A DNA stretch of 64,000 nt, from assembly GCF_050947875.1 (NCBI RefSeq), contig NC_134570.1, positions 226,037,265-226,101,264 on the forward strand, read 5' to 3'. The notes under the pieces were generated by a model, which had not been told where the DNA came from, did not search any database, and saw nothing but the letters and a program-made list of their open reading frames with translations. The stretch's first letter is position 1. Every line of letters starts with the position of its first letter. This document shows, piece after piece, positions 21,302 to 36,639 of the stretch. The translations under genes were made by a program, and so were the position numbers. The stretch comes from Dermacentor variabilis (taxonomy: Eukaryota; Arthropoda; Arachnida; Ixodida; Ixodidae).

Positions 21302-23905
21302 CAGATCCGACCCCCATGCTGCTTGAGATCCGCATAATTTTTTTTCCTTCAACAACTCGCTCGCGAATAACACTGAAAGGGCAACTGCGGAAGAATTGTG
21401 TGACAACATTGAATCTTACAGTGCACCGCAATATGAGACAGGTGTACTGGTGTAACACGGCGTTTTATAATTTTTTCTCATCCGCATGTTGAATGCGACC
21501 CTCATGCTGCTTGATATCCGCAAATTTTATTCCTTCCACGACTCCCACGCGAATAAGACTGAACGGGCAACTGCGGAAGAACTGCGTGCCAACATTGATC
21601 TTACAGTGCACCGCAATATGACACATGAGTGCTGGTGTACCAGGGCGTTTTATATTTTTTCTCAACCGCATGTTCAGATCTGACCCCCATGCTGCTTGAG
21701 ATCCGCAATTTTTTTCCTTCCACCACTCGCCGGCGAATAACACTGAAAGGGCAACTGCGGAATAACTGCTACCAAACACTGATTCTTACAGTGCACCGCA
21801 ATATGAGACATGAGTAATGCTGTACCACGCCGTTTTAAAATTTTTTCTCATCCGATTGTTGAGATGCCACCCCCATGTTGCTTGAGATCCGCATATTTTT
21901 TTTCCTTTTTCCTTCTACGACTCGCCGACGAATACCACTGAAAGGGCAACTGCGGAAGAACTACTAGCCAGCATTGTTTCTTACAGTGCACCGCAATATA
22001 AGACATGAGTACTGGTGTACCACTGCGTTTTATAATTTTTTCTCAACCGCATGTTCAGATCCGACACCCATGCTGCTTGAGATCCGCATATTTTTTCCTT
22101 CCACGACTCGCCGCCGAACGACTCTGAAAGGGACATGCGGGAGAACGGCGTGCCAACATTGACCTTACAGTGCACCGGAATATGAGACATGAGTACTGGT
22201 GTACCACGGCGTTTTATGATTTTTTCTCAAGCGCATGTTCAGATCCAACCCCCATGCTGCTTGAGATCCGCAATTTTTTTCCTTCCACCACTCGCCGGCG
22301 AATAACACTGAAAGGGCAACTTCGGAAGAACTGCTACCAAACATTGATTCTTACAATGCAGGGCAATATGAGACATGAGTACTGGTGTACCACAGTGTTT
22401 TATAATTTTTTCTCATCCGCATGTTGAAATGCGACCCACATGCTGCGTGAGATCCGCATATTTTTTCCGTTCACGACTCGCCGGCGAATAACACTGAAAG
22501 GGCAACTGCGGAAGAACTGCGTGCCAACATTGATCTTATAGTGCATTGTAATATCAGACATGAGTACTGGTATAACACGGCGTTTTATAATTTTTTCTCA
22601 AACGCATGTTCAGATCCGACCCCCATGCTGCATGAGATCCCCATATTTTTTTCCTTCCACGACTCGCCGGCGAAAAGCACTAAAGGGCAGCTGCGGAAGA
22701 ACTGCGTGCCAGCACTGATTCTTACAGTGCACCGCAATATAAGACACGAGTACTGGTGTACCACTGTGTTTTATAATTTTTCCTCAACCGCAAGTTCAGA
22801 TCCGACCCCCATGCTGCTTGAGATCCACATAATTTTTTTTCTTTCACGACTCGCTGTCGAATAACACTGAAAGGGCAACTGCGGAAGAACTGCGTGCGAA
22901 AATTGACTCTTATAGTGCACCGCAATATGAGACGTGAGTACTGGTGTACCACTGCGTTTTATAATTTTTTCTCAATCGCATGTTCAGATCCGACCCCCAT
23001 GCTGCTTGAGATCCGCATATTTTTTTCCTTCCACGACTAGCCGGCGAATAACACTGAAAGGGCAACAGCGGCAGAACTCCGTGCCCGCATTGATTCTTAC
23101 AGTGCACCGCAATATGAGACATGAGTAGCGGTGTACCACGGCGTTTTATAATTTTTTCTCATCCGCATGTTGAGATGCGACCCCCATGCTGCTTGAGATC
23201 CGCATATTTTTTTCCTTTCACGACTCGCCGGCGAATAACGCTGAAATGCCAACTGCGGAAGAACTGCGTGCCAACTTTGATTCTTACAGTGCACCGCAAT
23301 ATGAGACATGAGTACTGGTGCACCACTGCGTTCTATTTTTTTTTCTCAACCACACGTTCAGATCCGACCGCAATGCTGCTTGAGATCCGAATTTTTTCCT
23401 TCCACGACTCGTCGGCGAATAACACTGAAAGGGCAACTACGGATGGACAGCGTGCAAACCTTCATTTTTACAGTTCACCGCAATATGAGACACGAGTACC
23501 GGTGTACAACGGCGTTCTAAAATTTTTTCTCAACCGCATGTTCAGATCCGACCCCCATGTTGCTTGAGATCCTCATATTTTTTTCCTTTCACGATTTGCC
23601 GGCGTATAACTCTGAAATGGCAACTGTGGAAGGACTGCGTGCCAACATTGATTCTTACAGTGCACCGCAATATGAGACATGAGTAATGGTGGACCGCGCC
23701 GTTTTATATTTTTTTCTCATTCGCATGTTGAGATGCGACCCCCATGTTGCTTGAGATCCGCATATTTTTTTTCTTCTACGACTCGCCGACGAATACCACT
23801 GAAAGGGCAACTGCGGAAGAGCTGCTAGCCAGCATTGTTTCTTACAGTGCACCGCAATATAAGACATGAGTACTGGTGTACCACGGCGTTTTTAATTTTT
23901 TCTCA
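21302..23905. repeat. Higher-order repeat unit P2 (copy 2)
   Basis: Tandem copy of 18690-21301. Part of the unit (16380-17560, 20110-21290, 22720-23900 and partly 27190-28010) also recurs at 3730 bp and longer distances, so smaller blocks have been shuffled within larger ones. Confidence 0.85.
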
Positions 23906-25912
23906 ACCGCATGTTCCGATTCGACCCCAATGCTGCTTGAGATCCGTTTTTTTTTCCTTCCACGACTCGTCGGTGAATAACACTGGAAGGGCAACTGCGG
24001 AAGAACTGCGTGCCAACATTGATTATTACAGTGCACCGCAATATGAGACACGAGTACTGGTGTACCACTACCTTCTATAATTTTTCCTCAACCGCAAGTT
24101 CAGATCCGACCCCCATGCTGCTTGAGATCCGCATATTTTTTCCGTCAACGACTCGCTGGTGAATAACACTGAAACGGCAACTGCGGAAGAACTGCGTGCG
24201 AGCATTGATCTTACAGTGCACCGCAATATGACACATGAGTGCTGGTGTACGACGGCGTTTTATAATTTTTTCTCATCCGCATCTTGAGATGCGACCCCCA
24301 TGGTGCTTGCGATCCGCATATTTTTTCTCCTCCCACGACTCCCACGCGAATAACACTGAAAGGGCAACAGCGGAAGAACTGCGTGCCAACATTGATCTTA
24401 CAGTGCACCACAATCTCAGACATGAGTACTGGTGTACCACGGCGTTTTATAATTTTTTCTCAACCGCATGTTCAGATCCGACCCCCATGCTGCTTGACAT
24501 CCGCATATTTTTTTCCTTCCACGACTCGCCGGCGAAAAACACTAAAAGAGCAGCTGCGGAAGAACTGCGTGCCAGCATTGATTCTTACAGTGCACCGCAA
24601 TATGAGACACGAGTACTGGTGTACCACTGCGTTTTATAATTTTTCCTCAACCGCAAGTTCAGATCCGAGACCCCCATGCTGCTTGAGATCAGCATAATTT
24701 TCTTTCCTTCCACGACTCGCTGTCGAATAACACTGAAAAGGCAATTGCGGTAGAACTGCTTGCCAGCATTGACTCTTATAGTGCACCGCAATATGAGACG
24801 TGAGTACTGGTGTACCACTGCGTTTTATAATTTTTCCTCAACCGCATGTTCAGATCCGACCCCCATGCTGCTTGAGATCCACATAATTTTTTTCTTTCAC
24901 GACTCGCTGTCGAATAACACTGAAAGGGCAACTGCGGAAGAACTGCGTGCGAAAATTGACTCTTATAGTGCACCGCAATATGAGACGTGAGTACTGGTGT
25001 ACCACTGCGTTTTATAATTTTTCTCAACCGCATGTTCAGATCCGACCCCCATGCTGCTTGAGATCCGCTTATTTTTTTCCTTCCACGACTCGCCGGCGTA
25101 TAACTCTGGAAGGGCAACTGCGGAAGAACTGCGTGCCAACATTGATTCTTAAAGTGGACCGCAATATGAGACATCAGTACTGGTGTACCTGTGCGTTTTA
25201 CAAGTTTTTCTCATCGGCATGTTGAGATGCGACCCCGATGCTGCTTGAGATCCGCATATTTTTTCCTTCCACGACTCGCCAGCGAATAACACTAAAAGGG
25301 CAACTGCGGAAGAACTGCTTGCCAACATTGATTCTTACAGTGCACCGCAATATGAGACACGACTACTGGTGTACCACTGCGTTTTTAATTTTTCCTCAAA
25401 TGCAAGTTCAGATCCGACCCCCATGCTGCTTTAGATCCGCATATTTTTTCCCTTCCACAACTCGCCGTCGAATAACGCTGAAATGCCAACTGCCGAAGAA
25501 CTGCGTGCCAACCTTGATTCTTAAAGTTCACCGCAATATGAGACAAGAGTACTGGTGTACAACGGCGTTTTATAATTTTTCTCAACCGCATGTTCATATC
25601 CGAACCCCCTGCTGCTTGAGATCCGCATATTTTTTCCTTTCACGACTTGCCGGCGTATAACTCTGAAAGGGCAACTGCGGAAGAACTGCGTGCCAGCATT
25701 GATTCTTACAGTGCACCGCAATATGAGACATGAGTGCTGGTGTACCACGGCGTTTCATAATTTTTTCTCAACCGCAAGTTCAGATCCGACCCCCATGCTG
25801 CTTGAGATCCGCATAATTTTTTTTCCTTCAACAACTCGCTGGCGAATAACACTGAAAGGGCAACTGCGGAAGAATTGTGTTACAACATTGAATCTTACAG
25901 TGCACCGCAATA

Positions 25913-27010
25913 TGAGACATGAGTAATAGTGTACCACGCCGTTCTAAAATTTTTTCTCATCCGATTGTTGAGATGCCACCCCCATGTTGCTTGGGATCCG
26001 CAAATTTTTTTCCTTCTACGACTCGCCGACGAATACCATTGAAAGGGCAACTGCGGAAGAACTGCTAGCCAGCATTGTTTCTTACAGTGCACCGCAATAT
26101 AAGACATGAGTACTGGTGTACCACTGCGTTTTATAATTTTTTCTCAACCGCATGTTCAGATCCGACACCCATGCTGCTTGAGATCCGCATATTTTTTCCT
26201 TCCACGACTCGCCGCCGAATAACTCTGAAAGTGACATGCGGAAGAACTGCGTGCCAACATTGATCTTACAGTGCACCGGAATATGAGACATGAGTACTGG
26301 TGTACCACGGCGATTTATGATTTTTTCTCAACCGCATGTTCAGATCCAACCCCCATGCTGCTTGAGATCCGCAATTTTTTTTCCTTCCACCACTCGCCGG
26401 CGAATAACACTGAAAGGGCAACTGCGGAAGAACTGCTACCAAACATTGATTCTTACAGTGCACCGCAATATGAGACATGAGTAATAGTGTACCACGCCGT
26501 TCTAAAATTTTTTCTCATCCGATTGTTGAGATGCCACCCCCATGTTGCTTGGGATCCGCATATTTTTTTCCTTCTACGACTCGCCGACGAATACCATTGA
26601 AAGGGCAACTGCGGAAGAACTGCTAGCCAGCATTGTTTCTTACAGTGCACCGCAATATAAGACATGAGTACTAGCGTACCACTGCGTTTTATAATTTTTT
26701 CTCAACCGCATGTTCAGATCCGACACCCATGCTACTTGAGATCCGCATATTTTTTCCTTCCACGACTCGCCGCCGAATAACTCTGAAAGTGACATGCGGA
26801 AGAACTGCGTGCCAACATTGATCTTACAGTGCACCGGAATATGAGACATGAGTACTGGTGTACCACGGCGATTTATGATTTTTTCTCAACCGCATGTTCA
26901 GATCCAACCCCCATGCTGCTTGAGATCCGCAATTTTTTTCCTTCCACCACTCGCCGGCGAATAACACTGAAAGGGCAACTGTGGAAGAACTGCTACCAAA
27001 CATTGATTCT
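25913..27010. repeat. Local three-monomer duplication (558 bp x 2)
   Basis: 'gagtaatagtgtaccacgcc' at 25921 recurs at 26479, and the following three monomers repeat in the same order with only a few differences (for example 'ccgcaaat' versus 'ccgcatat', and 'ctggtgtacc' versus 'ctagcgtacc'). Confidence 0.8.
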
Positions 27011-28479
27011 TACAATGCAGGGCAATATCAGACCTGAGTACTGGTATACCACGGCGTTTTATAATGTTTTCTCAAACGCATGTTCAGATCCGACCCCCAT
27101 GCTGCATGAGATCCGCATATTTCTTTCCCCCCACGACTCGCCGGCGAAAAGCACTAAAAGGGCAGCTGCGGAAGAACTGCGTGCCAGCACTGATTCTTAC
27201 AGTGCACCGCAATATGAGACACAAGTACTGGTGTACCACTGTGTTTTATAATTTTTCCTCAACCGCAAGTTTAGATCCGACCCCCATGCTGCTTGAGATC
27301 CGCATATTTTTTTCCTTTCACGACTCGCCGGCGAATAGCGCTGAAATGCCAACTGCGGAAGAACTGCAAGCCAACTTTGATTCTTACAGTGCACCGCAAT
27401 ATGAGACATGAGTACTGGTGCACCACTGCGTTCTATTATTTTTTCTCAACCACATGTTCAGATCCGACCGCAATGCTGCTTGAGATCCGAATTTTTTCCT
27501 TCCACGACTCGTCGGCGAATTACAGTCAAAGGGCAACTACGGATGGACAGCGTGTCAACCTTCATTTTTACAGTTCACCGCAATATGAGACACGAGTACC
27601 GGTGTACAACGGCGTTCTAAAATTTTTTCTCAACCGCATGTTCAGATCCGACCCCCATGTTGCTTGAGATCCGCATATTTTTTTCCTTTCACGACTTGCC
27701 GGCGTATAACTCTGAAATGGCAACTGCGGAAGGACTGCGTGCCAACATTGATTCTTACAGTGGACCGCAATATGAGACATGAGTAATGGTGTACCGCGCC
27801 GTTTTATATTTTTTTCTCATCCGCATGTTGAGATGCGACCCCCATGTTGCTTGAGATCGGCATATTTTTTTTCTTCAACGACTCGCCGACGAATACCACT
27901 GAAAGGGCAACTGCGGAAGAGCTGCTAGCCAGCATTGTTTCTTACAGTGCACCGCAATATAAGACATGAGTACTGGTGTACCACGGCGTTTTTAATTTTT
28001 TCTCAACCGCATGTTCCGATTCGACCCCAATGCTGCTTGAGATCCGTTTTTTTTCCTTCCACGACTCATCGGTGAATAACACTGAAAGGGCAACTGCGGA
28101 TGAACTGCGTGCCAACATTGATTATTACAGTGCACCGTTATATGAGACACGAGTACTGGTGTACCACTACCTTTTATAATTTTTCCTCAACCGCAAGTTC
28201 AGATCCGACCCCCATGCTGCTTGAGATCCGCATATTTTTTCCGTCAACGACTCGCTGGTGAATAACACTGAAAGGGCAACTGCGGAAGAACTGCGTGCGA
28301 GCATTGATCTTACAGTGCACCGCAATATGACACATGAGTGCTGGTGTACCACGGCGTTTTATAATTTTTTCTCATCCGCATGTTGACATGCGACCACATG
28401 CTGCTTGAGATCCGCATATTTTTTCCTTCCACGACTCGCCGCCGAATAACACTGAAAGGGCAACTGCGGCAGAATTTCC

Positions 28480-29520
28480 TGTCAAAATTGATCTTACAGT
28501 GCACCGCAATATGAGACATGAGTACTGGTGTACCACGGCGTTTTACGATTTTTTCTCAACCGCATGTTCAGGTCCGACCCCAATGTTGCTTGAGATCCGC
28601 ATATTTTTTCCTTCCACGACTCGCCGGCGAATAACACTGAAAGGGCAACTGCGGAAGAACTGCGTGCCAACATTGATCTTACAGTGCACCGAAATATGAG
28701 ACATGAGTACAGGTGTACCACGGCGTTTTATAATTTTTTCTCAACCGCATGTTCAGATCGAACCCCCATGCTGCTTAGATCCGCATATTTTTTTCCTTCC
28801 ACGACTCGCCGGCGAAAAACTTTGACAGGGCAACTGCGGAACAACTGCGTGCCAACATTGATTCCTGCAGTGCACCGCAATGTGAGACACGAGTAGTGGT
28901 GTACCACTGCGTTTTATAATTTATCTTCAACGGCAAGTTCAGATCCGACCCCCTTGCTGCTTGAGATCCACATAATTTTTTTTCCTTTCACGACTCGCTG
29001 TCGAATAACAGTGAAAGGGCAACTGCGGAAGAACTGCGTCCGAACATTGACTCTTATAGTGCACCGCAATATAAGACGTGAGTACTGGTGTACCACTGCG
29101 TTTTATAATTTTTTCTCAACCGCATGTTCAGATCCGACCCCCATGCTGCTTGAGATCCACATATTTTTTCCTTACATGACTCGCCATCGAATAACACTGA
29201 AAGGGCAACTGCTGAGGTACTGTGTGCCAACCTTCACCCTTACAGTTCACCGCAATATGAGACACGAGTACTGATGTACAACAGCGTTTTATAATTTTTT
29301 CTCAACCGCATGTTCAGATCGGACCCCCATGCTGCTTGAGATCCGCATATTTTTTCCTTTCACGACTTGCCGGCGTATAACTCTGAAAGGGCCACAGCAG
29401 AAGAACTGCGTGCCAACATTGATTCTTACAGTGCACCGCAATATGAGACATGAGTACTGGTGTACCACGGCGTTTTATGATTATTTCTCAACCACATGTT
29501 CAGATTCAACCCCCATACTG
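28480..29520. repeat. Satellite block Q, copy 1
   Basis: A block of about 1.04 kb found again at 32212-33252 (offset 3732, 20 monomers). Shared rare features are 'gaaaaactttgacagggcaa', 'ccgcatgttcagatcgaacc' and 'gctgaggtactgtgtgccaa'. The part from about 45890 to 46520 is a third copy. Confidence 0.75.
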
Positions 29521-30659
29521 CTTGAGATCCGCATATTTTTTCCTTTCTCGACTTGCCGGCGTATAACTCTGAAATGGCAACTGCGGAAGAACTGCATGCC
29601 AACATTGATTCTTACAGTGCACCGCAATATGAGACATGAGTGCTGGTGTACCACGGTGTTTTATAATTTTTTCTCAACCGCAAGTTCCGAACCGACCCCC
29701 ATGCTGCTTGAGATCCGCATTATTTTTTTTTCGTCAACGACTCGCTGGCGAATAAAACTAAAAGGGCAGCTGCAGAAGAACTGCGTGACAACATTGATTC
29801 TTGCAGTGCACCGCAAAACGAGACAGGAGTACTGGTGTACCACGCCGTTTTATAATTTTTTCTCATCTGCATGTTGAGGTGCGATCCCCATGCTACTTGA
29901 GATCCGCATATTCTTTCTCCTCCCACGACTCCCACTCGAATAACACTGAAAGGGCAAAAGCGGAAGAACTGCATGCCAACATTGATCTTACAGTGCACCG
30001 CAATATGACACATGAGTACTGGTCTACCACTGCGTTGTATAATTTTTTCTCAACGGCATGTTCAGATCCGACCCCCTTGGAGCCTGAGATCCGCAAATTT
30101 TCTTTTCCTTCCACAACTCGCCAGCGAATAACACTAAAAGGCAACTGCGGAAGAACTGCGTGCCAACATTGATTTTTACAGTCCACCGCAATATAAGACA
30201 TGAGTACTGGTGTACCACTGCGTCCTATAATTATTTCTCAACCGCATATTGAGATCCGACCCGCATGCTGCTTGAGATCCGCATATTTCTTTTGCTTCCA
30301 CGATTCGCTGGCGGATAACACTGAAAGCGCAACTGCGGAAGAACTGTTAGCCAGCATTGTTTCTTACAGTGCAGCGCAATATGAGACATGAGTGCTGGTG
30401 TACCGCTGCGTTTTATATTTTTTTCTCAACCGCACGTTGAGATCCAACCCCCATGGTGCCTGAGATCGCCATATTTTTTTTCCTTTCACGACTTGCCGGC
30501 GTATGACTCTGAAAGGTCAACTGCGGAAGAACTGCCTGCGAGCTTTGATTCTTACAGTGCACCACAATATGAGGCATGAGTGCTGGTGTACCACGGCGTT
30601 TTATAATTTTTTCTCAACCGCAAGCTTAGATCCGACCCCCATGCTGCTTTATATCCGCA

Positions 30660-31130
30660 TAGTTTTTTTCCTTCAACGACTCGTCGGTGAATAACACTGA
30701 AAGGGCAACTGCAGAAGAACTGCTAGTAAAAATTGATTCTTACAGTGCAGCGCAATATGAGACATGAGTACTGGTGTACCACTGCGTTTTGTAATTTTTT
30801 CTCATCTGTATGTTGAGATGCGACCCCCACGCTGCTTGAGATTCGCATACTTTTTCTCCTCCTACGACTCCCACGTGAACAACACTGAAAGGGCAACTGC
30901 GGAAGAACTGCGTGCCAACATTGACTATTATAGTGCACCGCATTATGAGACGTGAGTACTGGTGTACCACTGCGTTCTAATATTTTTTCTCAACCGCATA
31001 TTGAGATCAGACCCCCACGCTGCTTGAGATCCGCATATTTTTTCTTCCACGACTCGCTGGCGAATAACACTGAAAGGGCGACTGAAGAAGAACAGCTAGC
31101 CAGCATTGTTTCTTACAGTGCACCGCAATA
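30660..31130. repeat. Satellite block R, copy 1
   Basis: Repeats at 33266-33720 (offset 2606) and at about 47620-48080 (offset about 14360, spanning element A). Markers are 'gaactgctagtaaaaattg', 'gcgttttgtaattttttctc', 'cccacgctgcttgagattcg' and 'cacgtgaacaacactg'. Confidence 0.75.
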
Positions 31131-32211
31131 TGAGACATGAGTATTGGTGTACCACTGCGTTTTATATTTTTTGCTCAACCGCACGTTGAGATCTAACCCC
31201 CATGCTGCTGGAGATCCGCATATTTTTTCCTTTCGCGACTTGCCCGCGTATGGCTCTGTAAGGGCAACTGCGGAAGAACTGCGTGCCAACATTGATTCCC
31301 AGAGTGCTCTGCAATATGAGACATGAGTACTTGTGTACCGCGGCGCTTTATAATTTTTTCTCATCCGCATGTGAACTGCGACCACATGCTGCTTGAGATC
31401 CGCATATTTTTTCCTTCCACGACTCGCCGCCGAATAACACTGAAAGGGCAACTGCGGAAGAATTGCGTGTCAAAATTGATCTTACAGTGCACCGCAATAT
31501 GAGACATGAATACTGGTGTACCAAGGCGTTTTATGATTTTTTCTCAACCGCATGTTCAGGTCCGACCCCCATGCTGCTTGAGATCCGCATATTTTTTTCC
31601 TTCCACGAATAGCCGGCGAATAACACTGAAAGGGCAGCTGCGGAAGAACTGCGTGCCAGCATTGATTCTTGCAGTGCACCGCAATATGAGGCATGAGTAA
31701 TGGTGTACCACGGCGTTTTATAATTTTTTCTCATCCGCATGTTGAGATGCGACCCCCATGCTGTTTGAAATCTGCATATTTTTTTTCCTTCCTTGACTAG
31801 CCGGCGAATAACGCTGAAATGCCAACTGGGGAAGAATTGCGTGCCAACTTTGATTCTTACAGTGCACCGCAATATGAGACATGAGTACTGGTGTACCACT
31901 GCGTTCTATTTTTTTTCTCAACCGCAAGTTGAGATCCGACCCCCATGCTGCTTGAGATCCGCATATTTTTTCCATCCACGACTCGCCGGCGAATAACATT
32001 GAAATGCCAACTGGGGAAGAATTGCTTGCCAACTTTGATTCTTACAGTGCACCGCAATATGAGACATGTGTACTGGTGTACCACTGCGTTCTATGTTTTT
32101 TCTCAACCGCAAGTTGAGATCCGACCCCCATGCTGCTTGAGATCCGCATATTTTTTCCTTCTACGACTCGCCGGCGAATAACACTGAAAGGGCAACTGCG
32201 GAAGAATTGCG

Positions 32212-33252
32212 TGTCAAAATTGATCTTACAGTGCACCGCAATATGAGACACGAGTACTGGTGTACCACGGCGTTTTATAATTTTTTCTCAACCGCATGTT
32301 CAGATCGAACCCTCATGCTGCTTGAGATCCGCATATTTTTTCCTTCCACGACTCGCCGGCGAATAACACTGAAAGGGCAGCTGCGGAAGAACTGCGTGCC
32401 AACATTGATCTTACAGTGCACCGAAATATGAGACATGAGTACAGGTGTACCACGGCGTTTTATAATTTTTTTTCAACCGCATGTTCAGATCGAACCCCCA
32501 TGCTGCTTAGATCCGCATATTTTTTTTCCTTCCACGACTCGCCGGCGAAAAACTTTGACAGGGCAACTGCGAAACAACTGCGTGCCAACATTGATTCTTA
32601 CAGTGCACCGCAATATGAGACACGAGTAGTGGTGTACCACTGCCTTTTATAATTTTTCTTCAACGGCAAGTTCAGATCCGACCCCCTTGCTGCTTGAGAT
32701 CCACATAATTTTTTTCCTTTCACGACTCGCTGTCGAATAACACTGAAAGGGCAACTGCGGAAGAACTGCGTCCGAACATTGACTCTTATAGTGCACCGCA
32801 ATATAACACGTGAGTACTGGTGTACCACTGCGTTTTATAATTTTTTCTCAACCGCATGTTCAGATCCGGCCCCCATGCTGCTTGAGATCAACATATGTTT
32901 TTCCTTACATGACTTGCGTCGAATAACAATGAAAGGGCAACTGCTGAGGTACTGTGTGCCAACCTTCACCCTTACAGTTCACCGCAATATGAGACACGAG
33001 TACTGATGTACAACAGCGTTTTATAATTTTTTCTCAACCGCATGTTCAGATCGGACCCTCATGCTGCTTGAGATCCTCATATTTTTTCCTTTCACGACTT
33101 GCCGGCGTATAACTCTGAAAGGGCCACAGCAGAAGAACTGCCTGCGAACTTTGATTCTTACAGTGCACCGCAATATGAGACATGAGTACTGGTGTACCAC
33201 GGCGTTTTATGATTTTTTCTCAACCACATGTTCAGATCCGACCCCCATGCTG
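32212..33252. repeat. Satellite block Q, copy 2
   Basis: Second copy of 28480-29520. It lies just upstream of block R copy 2 at 33266, whereas copy 1 is separated from R copy 1 by more than 1 kb, showing a rearranged block order between copies. Confidence 0.75.
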
Positions 33253-36200
33253 CTTGAGATCCGCATATTTTTTTTCCTTCAACGACTCGTCGGTGAATAA
33301 CACTGAAAGGGCAACTGCAGAAGAACTGCTAGTAAAAATTGATTCTTACAGTGCAGCGCAATATGAGACATGAGTGCTGGTGTACCACTGCGTTTTGTAA
33401 TTTTTTCTCATCCGTATGTTGAGATGCGACCCCCACGCTGCTTGAGATTCGCATACTTTTTCTCCTCCATCGACTCCCACGTGAACAACACTGAAAGGGC
33501 AACTGCGGAAGAACTGCGTGCCAACATTGACTATTATAGTGCACCGCATTATGAGACGTGAGTACTGGTGTACCACTGCGTTCTAATATTTTTTCTCAAC
33601 CGCATATTGAGATCGGACCCCCACGCTGCTTGAGATCCGCATATTTTTTCTTCCACAACTCCCTGGCGAATAACACTGAAAGGGCAACTGCGGAAGTACA
33701 GCTAGCCAGCATTGTTTCTTACAGTGCACCGCAATATGAGACATGAATACTGGTGTACCAAGGCGTTTTATGATTTTTTCTCAACCGCATGTTCAGGTCC
33801 GACCCCCATGCTGCTTGAGATCCGCATATTTTTTTCTTTCCACGAATAGCCGGCGAATAACACTGAAAGGGCAGCTGCGGAAGAACTGCGTGCCAGCATT
33901 GATTCTTGCAGTGCACCGCAATATAAGGCATGAGTAATGGTGTACCACGGCGTTTTATAATTTTTTCTCATCCGCATGTTGAGATGCGACCCCCATGCTG
34001 CTTGAGATCTGCATATTTTTTTCCTTCCACGACTAGCCGGCGAATAACGCTGAAATGCCAACTGGGGAAGAATTGCGTGCGAACTTTGATTCTTACAGTG
34101 CACCGCAATATGAGACACGAGTACTGGTGTACCACTGCGTTTTATAATTTTTCCTCAACCGCAAGTTCAGATCCGACCCCCATGCTGCTTGAGATCCGCA
34201 TAATTTTTTTGCTTCCACAACTCGCTGTCGAATAACCCTGTTAGGGCAACTGCGGCAGAACTGCGTGCCAACATTGACTCTTATAGTGCACCGCAATATG
34301 AGACTTGAGTACTGGTGTACCACTGAGTTTTAATATTTTCTCAACCGCATGTTCAGATCCGACCCCCATGCTGTTTGAGATCCGCATATTTTTTCCTTAC
34401 ATGACTCGCCGTCGAATACCACTGAAAGGGCAACTGCTGAAGAACTGCGTGCCAACCTTCATTCTCACAGTTCACCGCAATATGAGACACGAGTACTGAT
34501 GTACAACGGTGTTTTAAAATTTTTTCTCAACCGCATGTTCAGATCCGACCTCCATGATGCTTGAGATCCGCATATTTTTTTCCTTTCACGACTTGCCGGC
34601 GTATAACTCTGGAAGGGCAACTGCGGATGAACGGCGTGCCATTATTGATTCTTACAGTGTACCGCAATATGAGACATGAGCACTAGTGTACCACGGTGTT
34701 TTATAATTTTTTCTCATCCGCATGTTGAGAGGCGACCCCATGCTGCTTGAGATCCGCATATTTTTTCCGTCAACGACTCGCTGGCGAATAACACTAAAAG
34801 GGCAACTGCGGAAGAACTGCGTGACAACATTGATTCTTGCAGTCCACCGCAATACGACACAGGCGTACTGGTGTAACACGGCGTTTTATAATTTTTTCTC
34901 ATCTGCATGTTGAGGTGCGATCCCCATGCTGCTTGAGATCCGCATATTTTTTTACTTCCACGACTCCCACGCGAATAACACTGAAAGCGCAAGTGTGGAA
35001 GAACTGCGTGCCAACATTGATCTTACAGTGCACCGCAATATGACACATGAGTGCTGGTGTACCACGGCGTTTTATAATTTTTTCTCATCCGCATGTTGAG
35101 ATGCGACCCCCATGCTGCTTGAGATCCGCATATTTTTCCCCTCCCACGACTCCCACGCGAATAACACTGAAAGCGCAAGTGTGGAAGAACTGCGTGCCAA
35201 CATTGATCTTACAGTGCACCGCAATATGACACATGAGTGCTGGTGTACCACGGCGTTTTATAATTTTTCTCATCCGCATGTTGAGATGCGACCCCCATGC
35301 TGCTTGAGATCCGCATATTTTTTCTCCTCCCACGACACCCACGCGAAAAACACTGAAAGGGCAAGTGTGGAAGAACTGCGTGCCAACATTGATCTTACAG
35401 TGCACCGCAATATGAGACATGAGCACTAGTGTACCACGGCGTTTTATAATTTTTTGTCATCCGCATATTGAGATGCGTCCCCATGGTGCTTGAGATCCGC
35501 AAATTTTCTTTTCCTTCCACCACTCGCCGGCGAATAACACTGAAAGGGCAACTGCGGAAGGACTGCGTGCCAACATTGACTCTTATAGTGCACCGCAATA
35601 TGAGACTTGAGAACTGGTTTACCACTGCTTTTATATTTTTTTCTCAACGGCATATTGAGATCCGACCCCCATGCTGCTTGAGATCCGATTATTTTTTTTT
35701 GCTTCCACGACTCGCTGGCCAATAACACTGAAAGCGCAACTGGGGAAGATCTGCTAGCCAGCATTGTTTCTTACAGTGCACCGCAATATGAGACATGAGT
35801 ACTGGTGTACCACTGCGTTTTATATTTTTTTCTCAACTGCACGTTGAGATCCAATCCCCATGGTGCTTGAGATTGCCATATTTTTTTTCCTTTCACGACT
35901 TGCCGGCGTACAACTCTGAAACGGCAACTGCGGAAGAACTGCGTGCCAACGTTGATTCTTAAAGTGGACCGCAATATAAGACATCAGTACTGGTGTACCA
36001 GTGCGTTTTATAATTTTTCCTCAAACGCAAATTCAGATCCGACCCCGATGCTGCTTTAGATCCGCATATTTTTTTTTCCTTCCACGACTTGCTATCGAAT
36101 AAAACTGAAAGGGCAACAGCGAAAGAACTGCGTACCAACCTTCATTCTTACAGTTCACCGCAATATGAGACACGAGTACTGGTGTACAACGGCGTTTTAT

Positions 36201-36639
36201 AATTTTTTCTCAACCGCATGTTCGTATCCGACCCCCACGCTGCTTGAGATGCGCATCTTTTTTCCTTCCACGACTTGCCGGCGTATAACTCTGAAAGGGC
36301 AACTGCGGGAGAACTGCGTGCAAACATTGATTCTTACAGTGCACCGCAACATGAGACATGAGTACTGGTGTCCCAATGCGTTATAATATTTTTTCTCTAC
36401 CGCAAGTTCAGATCCGACCCCCAGGCTTCTTGAGATCCGCATATTTTTTTTCCTTCAACGACTCGCTGGCGAATAACACTGAAAGGGCAAGTGCAGAAGA
36501 ACTGCTAGCAAACATCGATTCTTACAGTGCACAGCAATATGAGACTTGAGCACTGGTGTACCACTACCTTTTATAATTTTTTCTCAACTGCACGTTGAGA
36601 CCCAACCCCCATGGTGCTTGAGATCGCCATATTTTTTTC

